From contig WLMP01000036.1 in assembly GCA_009700155.1 (NCBI GenBank), forward strand, positions 1 through 7,652: DNA of 7,652 nt. Direction: 5' to 3'. The notes under the pieces were generated by a model. That model worked only from the letters and a program-made list of their open reading frames with translations, ran no database searches and had not been told where the DNA came from. Of the stretch, positions 1 to 6,028 are shown in pieces; position 1 is the stretch's first letter, and each line of letters opens with the position of its first letter. The position numbers and the translations under genes were made by a program. The DNA comes from Actinomycetota bacterium. GTDB taxonomy: Bacteria; Actinomycetota; Actinomycetes; Nanopelagicales; Nanopelagicaceae.

Positions 1-776
1 CCACTACCCCAAAGTCCTCCACTTGCAAGACCCATAATGCTATGAGCTGGTTGCCAACCAGTGAACTTGTAATACCTATCATCAAATGGATCAAGCAAGG
101 CGGCAAATCTATCCATTCGATATGTACTACTAAATACGAAGGCACTACCGACTAAGGCTAGTGGAATAAATGAACCGATAAAGAATTTTATTGGTGCACC
201 TGCTGCAAATAAAATTCCGGTAAATATGAGAAAAACTAATAAAGCAGTTCCAAGATCCTTCTGTAGAATAATTAGAAATTCTATGATAATAAATCCGGGT
301 ACTAAAAAGAATAAACTTTTTTTGGTATCTTTAAATAAATCAAGATTTCTTAAATGATATGCCGACCAGAGAATTAAGCCAAATTTTGCAAACTCAGAAG
401 GTTGAAGTGTAAAGCCGGCAAACTCAATCCAGTTTCTGTTTCCTTTAATATCCTTACCAAGTGCAGGCACAAAGGGTAGAGCTAAAGTTACTACTGAAAC
501 AGTAAGTGAGACTTTAGCGATCTTCAACCAAACTGCCCCACGTACCTTGTACGCCCAATAGGCTGCAGCTGCACCCAAAATCAAAAAGAAAAACTGCCTA
601 ATAAAAATTGAGTAAGAATTACCACTTTCCTGTAATGATGTAACTGTCGATGCTGATAACACCATAGTTAAACCTAAGGCGGACAGAAGCACTGTGCTCC
701 ATATGATCAAAAAGTACGGAAGCTCTGGCCTAGAGAAGAATTTCGAGTCTTTTCTATTTTCCAAATAGTTAGTCAC
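1..776 (-). CDS. ftsW: Septal peptidoglycan glycosyltransferase FtsW, N-terminal part (3' end beyond window)
   Basis: Integral-membrane SEDS-family protein that polymerises lipid II into septal glycan strands together with the class B PBP FtsI. The frame stays open from a GTG at 776 to the window edge, giving 258 residues of a protein usually near 400 or more. Visible: a short polar N-terminus, a first membrane segment (about residues 21-42) ending in MVLSAS, further hydrophobic segments, WIEFAGFTLQPSEFAK (116-131), QKDLGT (172-177), and YRMDRFAALLDPFDD (219-233) followed by HSIMGLASGGLWGS. These match FtsW/RodA landmarks; the position after murD argues for FtsW over RodA. The GTG directly abuts the murD stop (TAAGTG), with AAAGGAG nine bases upstream inside murD, so translation is probably coupled. 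The loop expected to hold the catalytic Asp lies outside the window, so activity cannot be judged. One oddity is K173, where the E. coli protein has Pro (QPDLGT). Confidence 0.95.
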   Translation of the reverse strand, partial: MTNYLENRKDSKFFSRPELPYFLIIWSTVLLSALGLTMVLSASTVTSLQESGNSYSIFIRQFFFLILGAAAAYWAYKVRGAVWLKIAKVSLTVSVVTLALPFVPALGKDIKGNRNWIEFAGFTLQPSEFAKFGLILWSAYHLRNLDLFKDTKKSLFFLVPGFIIIEFLIILQKDLGTALLVFLIFTGILFAAGAPIKFFIGSFIPLALVGSAFVFSSTYRMDRFAALLDPFDDRYYKFTGWQPAHSIMGLASGGLWGS

Positions 777-2126
777 TTACGCCAACTCCTTTACGGCAAG
801 TTGGAATAATTCACCGCGCTCAACGTAAGACTTAAATTGATCCATTGATGCACATGCTGGGGCAAGCAAAACTGTATCTCCTGGTTTAGCTAGCGCCTTA
901 GCTTGCTTAACAACATCTACCATTAACTCTTTTGCGCCCTTGGTCTTATCAACACGTGTAATATCAATGTTTTTTGCAGAATCTAGAATCGACTTTGCAA
1001 TCAATTCACGATCCTCGCCAATTAAAATAACCGCTTTTAATCGATCTGCACACCTATTCACTAGTAAATCCATCTTCGCACCTTTCGCAAGGCCACCGGC
1101 GATCCAAATGACATTAAAGTTTGAAAGAATGGAGGCAATAGCTGCATGCGGATTAGTTGCTTTTGAATCATCTATCCATTTAATTTCATCTTTTTCTAAA
1201 ACTAATTCCATCCTGTGGTGATCTGGAGTAAATTTCTTTAAACCCTTTTTAATGAATTCATGGTTAATACCAATAGAAAGGGCAAGCGCAGATGCCGCAA
1301 GAGCATTAGATACATTGTGTGGCACTGAAGGAGAAATATCTGCTAGCTCTGCAACCTCATGAGCACTAGCAGCAGATCCCGAGAATGCACGATCAATGAG
1401 AAGGTTTTCAACAATTCCCATTTCACCAGGGGCTGGAGTACCAAGTGAGTACCAAATTATTGAAGAATCCTTCAGCCGATTTGAAAGTTCAGGGTCTGCC
1501 TTGTTAGCAATCACTAGTTTAGTGTGATCTGCTAGTTTTAATTTTGCCTTGATATATTTGTCGTAACTTCCATGCCAATCAATATGGTCTTCAGATATGT
1601 TTAAAAGTGCTATCGATTCATACTTAGCTAAGTTGCTCCATTCAATTTGGAAAGAAGATAGCTCTAAAGCTAAATAATCTAAAGGCTTGCCTTCACATAC
1701 TGCTTCAATAACAGTCTCACCCACATTTCCACAAGCTTTTCCATTTATGCTCGCAGCATCAAAGATTGATTCAACCATTTTAATTGTTGTAGTTTTACCA
1801 TTTGTACCAGACAGGGCTATCCATTTTTGGTGTGGAGCTAATACCTGTTTAATCTTCCAAGCAAAATCGATTTCACTCATCAGCTTTGTGCCATTTTCAC
1901 GCAACTTCACTAATGCTTTGTGATCTGGATGCCAGCCTGGTGAAACTATGGCTAGCTCAATCTGCTCAGAGATTTCATTTATAACATCTTGTTCGTTATT
2001 TTTATTCTCATCAAACATCTTAGAGATAGCTCCAAAACTAATAAGAGCCTTCTGTACTGCTCTTCCTGTAACGCCTGCTCCTATAACTAAACAATTTTTA
2101 CCTGCTAGTTCCTCAACAAAATTCAT
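777..2126 (-). CDS. murD: UDP-N-acetylmuramoyl-L-alanine--D-glutamate ligase MurD
   Basis: Cytoplasmic ATP-dependent ligase that adds D-glutamate to UDP-MurNAc-L-Ala. It has 449 residues, normal for the family. Domains in order: an N-terminal Rossmann-like UDP-binding domain with VIGAGVTG (14-21) and VSPGW; a central ATPase domain with P-loop GTNGKTT (107-113), ELSSFQ, and EDHIDWH (179-185) with the probable carbamylated Lys in YIKAKLKLA (K195); and a C-terminal domain with DDSKATN (319-325), IAGGLAKG and LAPACAS (421-427) followed by FKSYVERGELF. All expected catalytic motifs are intact. The frame is open as far as 2225, but I place the start at the ATG at 2126: the extra 33 residues overlap mraY, look non-homologous, and MNFVEELAGKNCLVIGAG matches how MurD proteins begin. 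The start shares one base with the mraY stop (TAATG). No clear Shine-Dalgarno precedes it, so reinitiation after mraY is likely. Confidence 0.97.
   Translation of the reverse strand: MNFVEELAGKNCLVIGAGVTGRAVQKALISFGAISKMFDENKNNEQDVINEISEQIELAIVSPGWHPDHKALVKLRENGTKLMSEIDFAWKIKQVLAPHQKWIALSGTNGKTTTIKMVESIFDAASINGKACGNVGETVIEAVCEGKPLDYLALELSSFQIEWSNLAKYESIALLNISEDHIDWHGSYDKYIKAKLKLADHTKLVIANKADPELSNRLKDSSIIWYSLGTPAPGEMGIVENLLIDRAFSGSAASAHEVAELADISPSVPHNVSNALAASALALSIGINHEFIKKGLKKFTPDHHRMELVLEKDEIKWIDDSKATNPHAAIASILSNFNVIWIAGGLAKGAKMDLLVNRCADRLKAVILIGEDRELIAKSILDSAKNIDITRVDKTKGAKELMVDVVKQAKALAKPGDTVLLAPACASMDQFKSYVERGELFQLAVKELA
786..792 (-). promoter_or_regulatory. Ribosome binding site for ftsW
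   Basis: The minus strand reads AAAGGAG, then nine bases, then the GTG at 776. This strong Shine-Dalgarno sequence lies within the last codons of murD. It decides the ftsW start, because the GTG follows the murD TAA with no gap. Confidence 0.8.
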
Positions 2127-3184
2127 TAAGAAACAACCCACTGTGCATAGAACAAACCTAATCCAGCGGCAACGCCAAGACTTGCGATAATCCAAAAACG
2201 AATAACAATAGTTACTTCTCCCCACCCCATTAACTCAAAATGATGTTGGAGTGGAGCCATTTTAAACACCCGTTTTCCACCAGAAATTTTAAAGAATAGG
2301 ACTTGAATAATCACTGATGCTGTAATCAAAACAAATATAAATCCTAGAAGTACAAGAAGTAACTGAGTTCTTAATGTAATCGCAATTCCAGCCAGTGCTC
2401 CACCTAATGCAAGGGAACCAACATCTCCCATAAATATTTTTGCCGGTGAAGCATTCCACCATAGAAATCCACCACATGCTCCTGCCAGTGCCGCAGCAAG
2501 TACGGCTAGATCAAGTGGATCTCGAACTGCGTAGCATTTTATGCCTGGAGAAACTGCACAACTTTGTCCGAACTCCCAAAGACCAATTAATATAAATGAA
2601 GTAAAGACCATAACCGCTGCACCTGTTGCTAAGCCGTCTAGGCCATCGGTTAGATTCACACCATTACTAGTACCAAGAACCATAATTATTACCCAGATGA
2701 TTACGACAACTACCGATAATTTAATTGAAGTATCTCGAAAGGTTGAAAGATAACTTGAGACAGGTGTTAAGCCTGACTGATCTGGAAACTGTAGTCCTGC
2801 ATAACCAAATGCTCCTGCTACTACTGCCTGTCCAAATAATTTTTGCTTTGCATTTAGCCCTAAAGATCTTTGCTTTGCAACCTTTAGATAATCATCTATA
2901 AAGCCAACAATTCCTAGCCCAATGATTAAACCAATGACTAGTAGCGCTGAAGTAGTCGTCGAGATTCCAGTTATTAGATGACTTCCAAAGTAACCAGCTA
3001 GTGAGGCTGCAATTAGTACTAAACCGCCCATAGTTGGCGTGCCTCTTTTTACATGATGAGAAGTTGGGCCATCATCACGAATGATTTGCCCGTAACCCTT
3101 CTTTGCCAAGAATCGAATTAGTACAGGGGTTACAAAAAAAGCAAAAAATGCCGAGATCCCGCCAGACAGTAGTATTCCTCTCAC
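2126..3184 (-). CDS. mraY: Phospho-N-acetylmuramoyl-pentapeptide-transferase MraY
   Basis: Polytopic inner-membrane enzyme that transfers phospho-MurNAc-pentapeptide from UDP to undecaprenyl phosphate, making lipid I. It has 352 residues, within the family norm. Visible motifs: RDDGPTSHHVKRGTPTMGG near the N-terminus, the Asp pair in FIDDY (97-98), NGVNLTDGLDG (174-184), WWNASPAKIFMGDVGS with D254, and the cytoplasmic loop PLQHHFELMGW (311-321). Many hydrophobic segments fit the ten-helix fold. A loop with Cys209 and Cys217 before VRDPLDLA looks actinobacterial. The first His of the family HHH motif is Gln313. Start choice: the frame also offers a GTG at 3202, but the GTG at 3184 has GGAG seven bases upstream, overlaps the murF stop as GTGA, and gives MRGILLSGG, the usual N-terminus for this group. 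Its 3' end overlaps murD by one base. Confidence 0.97.
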   Translation of the reverse strand: MRGILLSGGISAFFAFFVTPVLIRFLAKKGYGQIIRDDGPTSHHVKRGTPTMGGLVLIAASLAGYFGSHLITGISTTTSALLVIGLIIGLGIVGFIDDYLKVAKQRSLGLNAKQKLFGQAVVAGAFGYAGLQFPDQSGLTPVSSYLSTFRDTSIKLSVVVVIIWVIIMVLGTSNGVNLTDGLDGLATGAAVMVFTSFILIGLWEFGQSCAVSPGIKCYAVRDPLDLAVLAAALAGACGGFLWWNASPAKIFMGDVGSLALGGALAGIAITLRTQLLLVLLGFIFVLITASVIIQVLFFKISGGKRVFKMAPLQHHFELMGWGEVTIVIRFWIIASLGVAAGLGLFYAQWVVS

Positions 3185-4560
3185 TGCTGCACTCCGATCC
3201 ACTTGGACTTAATTGCTGTAGCTAAATCTTCAAATTTTTCAGATCTTGATGCCTTCAATAAAACTACATCGCCTGCAGAAAAATTATTGACTAACTCTAA
3301 AACAGCTTCGGTATTTTTACAGTGGTGTAAAAGCAGGTTTCCATCTTTAATTTCATTGCTACTTCCTTTGTATAGATCAGTGCCAACGCTGACTAAATGA
3401 TCCACGCTCAAATCTCGACAGTATTGAACGATTTCAAGATGGGATGCTTGCTCAATCTGCCCCAGCTCATGCATTTTTCCAAGAATTGCCCAGGTGGATC
3501 CGCCGCTTTCCTGGCTCAGTAATACTAAGGTTTTTAGAGCAGCCTTCATACTCTCCGGGTTGGCATTATAGAAATCGTTAATGATTTGAATTCCATTTAA
3601 ATCTTCAATCTGCATTCGCCACTTACTATCTAGCTTGGCCAGAGTTAAACCGGTTGCAATTTTTTCGTTACTAATATTAAGAGCAAATGCAGCTGAGGCT
3701 GCTGCAAGTGCATTAGGAATTTGTTGTTCGCCAATTACCTGAAGTGAAACAGAGTTTCTCCCAGATGGTGTAACTAAATCAAAGTGTGCATACCCGCCAT
3801 GAATTTCAATATCTGCTGCCCTTACAGCCTGATTATCACCAAAAATAATTGTGTTTACTTTTAATCCATCTGCCATTTTAGGCGTCCATTGGTCATAACT
3901 TCCTAATACTGCAGTTGAACCATCGTCTAGCCCAACAATTAACTCGCCCTTTGTTTTAGCTATTTCCTCAACTGATCCAATCTCGCCAATATGGGCAGTG
4001 CCTACGACCAAGACAACACCAACATTTGGATTTGCTACCTTAGTTAACTTTAGAATATCTCCTTGATGTCTAGCACCCATTTCGAGTATGCAGTACTTAG
4101 TTTCATAATCACACCTTAAGATTGTTAAGGGAACACCGATATCAGTATTTAAATTTCCCTCTGTCGCAATAGTTGAGCCTTCGGATTTTAAAATCGAGTG
4201 TAGGAATTCTTTTGTTGTTGTCTTTCCCTGTGAACCGGTTATTCCAATTACTTTTAGTCCATTTATTTTGTGTCGGACATGATTTGCTAAAGCTAATAAT
4301 GCCTCTCCCGTATCTTTGACTAATACTGAGGGTTCATCTAGCTCTTTTGATACCAAAGCGAAAGTTGAACCGTTTTTAATAGCTTCCGATACAAAATCAT
4401 GCCCATCAACGTTTTTACCATTGAAAGCTATAAAAAAGGTTCCCTTTTTTGCAAGTGCTGAATTTATAATTGGTTGTTGATCGATCACTAAATCTTCAGA
4501 AATATTTCTTAATTGTCCATTCACGACTTGAGCGAACTCTTTAGCAGATATTTTGATCAA
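3181..4560 (-). CDS. murF: UDP-N-acetylmuramoyl-tripeptide--D-alanyl-D-alanine ligase MurF
   Basis: Cytoplasmic ATP-dependent ligase that adds the D-Ala-D-Ala dipeptide, completing the UDP-MurNAc-pentapeptide. It has 459 residues, typical length. Motifs in order: an N-terminal substrate domain (about 1-100), P-loop GSQGKTT (109-115), EGNLNTDIGVPLT, LEMGARHQGDI (159-169), VGTAHIGEIGS with KTKGEL, GEQQIPNALAA (277-287), NDFYNANPESM (328-338), LGKMHELG (360-367) and LLKASRSEKFE near the C-terminus. The protein starts with TTG at 4560, which sits one base after the murE stop. An eight-base match to the 16S anti-Shine-Dalgarno (AGGTGATC) lies just upstream, and the resulting MIKISAKEFAQVV is a normal MurF beginning. 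Two positions depart from what I recall as usual: Gln279 where His is common, and Lys362 where Asp or Glu is common. Neither is in the P-loop or the YNANP motif, so I expect a working enzyme. Confidence 0.97.
   Translation of the reverse strand: MIKISAKEFAQVVNGQLRNISEDLVIDQQPIINSALAKKGTFFIAFNGKNVDGHDFVSEAIKNGSTFALVSKELDEPSVLVKDTGEALLALANHVRHKINGLKVIGITGSQGKTTTKEFLHSILKSEGSTIATEGNLNTDIGVPLTILRCDYETKYCILEMGARHQGDILKLTKVANPNVGVVLVVGTAHIGEIGSVEEIAKTKGELIVGLDDGSTAVLGSYDQWTPKMADGLKVNTIIFGDNQAVRAADIEIHGGYAHFDLVTPSGRNSVSLQVIGEQQIPNALAAASAAFALNISNEKIATGLTLAKLDSKWRMQIEDLNGIQIINDFYNANPESMKAALKTLVLLSQESGGSTWAILGKMHELGQIEQASHLEIVQYCRDLSVDHLVSVGTDLYKGSSNEIKDGNLLLHHCKNTEAVLELVNNFSAGDVVLLKASRSEKFEDLATAIKSKWIGVQQ
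3192..3195 (-). promoter_or_regulatory. Ribosome binding site that decides the mraY start
   Basis: The minus strand reads GGAG, seven bases, then the GTG at 3184, all inside the end of murF. The alternative in-frame GTG at 3202 has only AT-rich sequence without a Shine-Dalgarno in front of it. Confidence 0.7.
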
Positions 4561-4561
4561 G

Positions 4562-6016
4562 TTAGATCACCTGCTTAATTGCATTTGCTAGCTCTACTCG
4601 ATCATCAAATGGAATTACTATGCCGTTTACTTCTTGACCCACCTCATGCCCTTTTCCTAGAACTAATACACAATCCCCTAATTTTGCTTGATCGCAGGCA
4701 AATTTTATTGCTTCTTTTCGGTCCTTAATGATAAATCCCTTATCAGCTAACACAAGGCCTACTGTCATCTCAGCTAATATTTGATCGACTTTTTCACCTC
4801 TTGGATTATCACTAGTAAATATAGAAACATCACTTCCTGTAAGTAATGCAGCTCCCATCAATGGTCGTTTGCCTGCATCACGTTCGCCACCACAACCTAG
4901 GACGGCAATGATTTTTCCAGTTGTAAATGACCGCGCTGCTGTTAAAACTCTATCTACTGCATCTGGGGTGTGGGCGTAATCAACTAAGGCAGTAAATTTT
5001 TGCCCGAGATCAATTTGCTCGAGCCTGCCTGAAACTGATGCTAATTTATTTATTGTCTTTGAAAGCTGTGAATCAGACAACCCGGCAAGACTAGAAGCGG
5101 CAATAGCTAATAAGAGATTATCTAGATTGAAATCGCCTTTCAATTTAAACTCACCAGAGATTGAATTACCTGCCTGGCTTTTAATTATTACTTCATAGCC
5201 TTCTGAATTTTGAATAATGCCCTCATAGAACCAGTCCGCAGTTTTATCAGTGCGGGATAAAGATAGGGCTGGAATTTCAACTTTATCTAATAATCGTTTT
5301 CCATATTCAGTGTCAATATTAATGATTGCCATCTCGGCATACTCTTTGGTAAAAAGCTTTGCCTTTGCCTCAAAATAGTTCTCCATAGTTTTGTGATAAT
5401 CCAAGTGGTCTTGCGATAAATTTGTAAAAGCTACTACTTTGTATTTACATCCCTTGATTCTAAACTGATCAATAGCATGACTACTTACTTCCATAACTAA
5501 ATGCTTAGCCTCATGATTTTTTAAATCAAATGCGATTTTCTGCAACTCATCTGCTTCTGGCGTTGTCCTTGCTCCTTTAAGTAAATCTTTGCCAATCAGA
5601 ACTCCTAGAGTTCCCACTAACCCTGATTCAATCTCATTTATTTCCCAAATTTGCTTAACTAAACTAGCTGAGGTGGTTTTACCATTTGTTCCAGTGATTC
5701 CAATTACAGTTAAACTGTTAAATGGATACTCATATAACCAAGATGCAATTTCACCTACAAGCTCTCTTGGCTTTGGATGAATAAAACTAGGAATAGATGA
5801 TTTAACCTCACGGTCGCTTAGAACAGCTGCTGCCCCATTTTTAATTGCTGTGTCTAGGAAATCTAACCCATGGTTTTTTGCTCCAGTTAGAGCAATAAAT
5901 AACTGCCCCTTCTCAATATTATTGGCATTAATTGATACTCCACTTACTTCTACATCCTTATTAAAAATTTTAGAATCAAACTTTGACAATACTTTTGGAC
6001 TCAAGTTATTAGCCAT
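4562..6016 (-). CDS. murE: UDP-N-acetylmuramoyl-L-alanyl-D-glutamate--2,6-diaminopimelate ligase MurE
   Basis: Cytoplasmic ATP-dependent ligase that adds the third stem-peptide residue to UDP-MurNAc-L-Ala-D-Glu. It has 484 residues, usual for MurE. Visible: SGVSINANNIEKGQLFIAL in the N-terminal domain, P-loop GTNGKTT (109-115), RTTPEA, EVSSHAIDQ, DHLDYH (203-208), the likely carbamylated Lys in YFEAKAKLF (K218), DYAHTPD, GCGGERDAGKRP, TSDNPRGE with DNPR at 403-406, and GKGHEVGQ (454-461). DNPR with GKGHE is the known signature for meso-diaminopimelate, so that substrate is predicted over L-lysine. The frame is open to 6073, but I choose the ATG at 6016: it has AGGA eight bases upstream, lies ten bases after the ftsI stop, and the upstream residues only reflect overlap with ftsI. 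murF follows after a single base. Confidence 0.97.
   Translation of the reverse strand: MANNLSPKVLSKFDSKIFNKDVEVSGVSINANNIEKGQLFIALTGAKNHGLDFLDTAIKNGAAAVLSDREVKSSIPSFIHPKPRELVGEIASWLYEYPFNSLTVIGITGTNGKTTSASLVKQIWEINEIESGLVGTLGVLIGKDLLKGARTTPEADELQKIAFDLKNHEAKHLVMEVSSHAIDQFRIKGCKYKVVAFTNLSQDHLDYHKTMENYFEAKAKLFTKEYAEMAIINIDTEYGKRLLDKVEIPALSLSRTDKTADWFYEGIIQNSEGYEVIIKSQAGNSISGEFKLKGDFNLDNLLLAIAASSLAGLSDSQLSKTINKLASVSGRLEQIDLGQKFTALVDYAHTPDAVDRVLTAARSFTTGKIIAVLGCGGERDAGKRPLMGAALLTGSDVSIFTSDNPRGEKVDQILAEMTVGLVLADKGFIIKDRKEAIKFACDQAKLGDCVLVLGKGHEVGQEVNGIVIPFDDRVELANAIKQVI
4565..4572 (-). promoter_or_regulatory. Extended ribosome binding site for the TTG start of murF
   Basis: The minus strand reads AGGTGATC, complementary over eight bases to the usual 3' end of bacterial 16S rRNA (GATCACCT). 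It ends four bases before the TTG at 4560 and overlaps the murE stop region. The strong pairing may compensate for the weak TTG start codon. Confidence 0.75.
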
Positions 6017-6024
6017 AGAAATAA

Positions 6025-6028
6025 TCCT
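6025..6028 (-). promoter_or_regulatory. Ribosome binding site for murE
   Basis: The minus strand reads AGGA followed by eight bases and the ATG at 6016. It overlaps the TAG stop of ftsI (6027-6029) and occupies part of the 10-base gap between the genes, which is the longest non-coding stretch in the window. Confidence 0.65.

Noticed and set aside
246..263. QKDLGT in FtsW, with Lys where E. coli has Pro (QPDLGT)
   Set aside because: The residue before DLGT varies among SEDS proteins, and the core DLGT is kept. I see no ground for calling it a functional change.
940..1221. Plus-strand open frame of 93 codons inside murD
   Set aside because: It lies fully antisense to a well-supported murD, has no convincing ribosome binding site or recognisable domain, and similar antisense frames occur at 1687-1923, 1948-2190, 2541-2753, 3203-3400, 5589-5780 and 5850-6080. 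All are shadows of the minus-strand genes.
1792..1809. An 18-base stretch nearly identical (17 of 18) to 5676-5693, suggesting a dispersed repeat
   Set aside because: Both copies encode the GTNGKTT P-loop, in murD and murE respectively. The similarity comes from homology between Mur ligases, not from a mobile or regulatory repeat.
2289..2477. Minus-strand 62-codon frame inside mraY
   Set aside because: It overlaps mraY in another frame, where mraY encodes the conserved WWNASPAKIFMGDVGS region; the alternative peptide shows no family features.
6017..6026. Possible promoter or terminator in the ftsI-murE gap
   Set aside because: The gap is only ten bases and carries part of the murE ribosome binding site. 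There is no room for either element and no hairpin or T-tract is visible.
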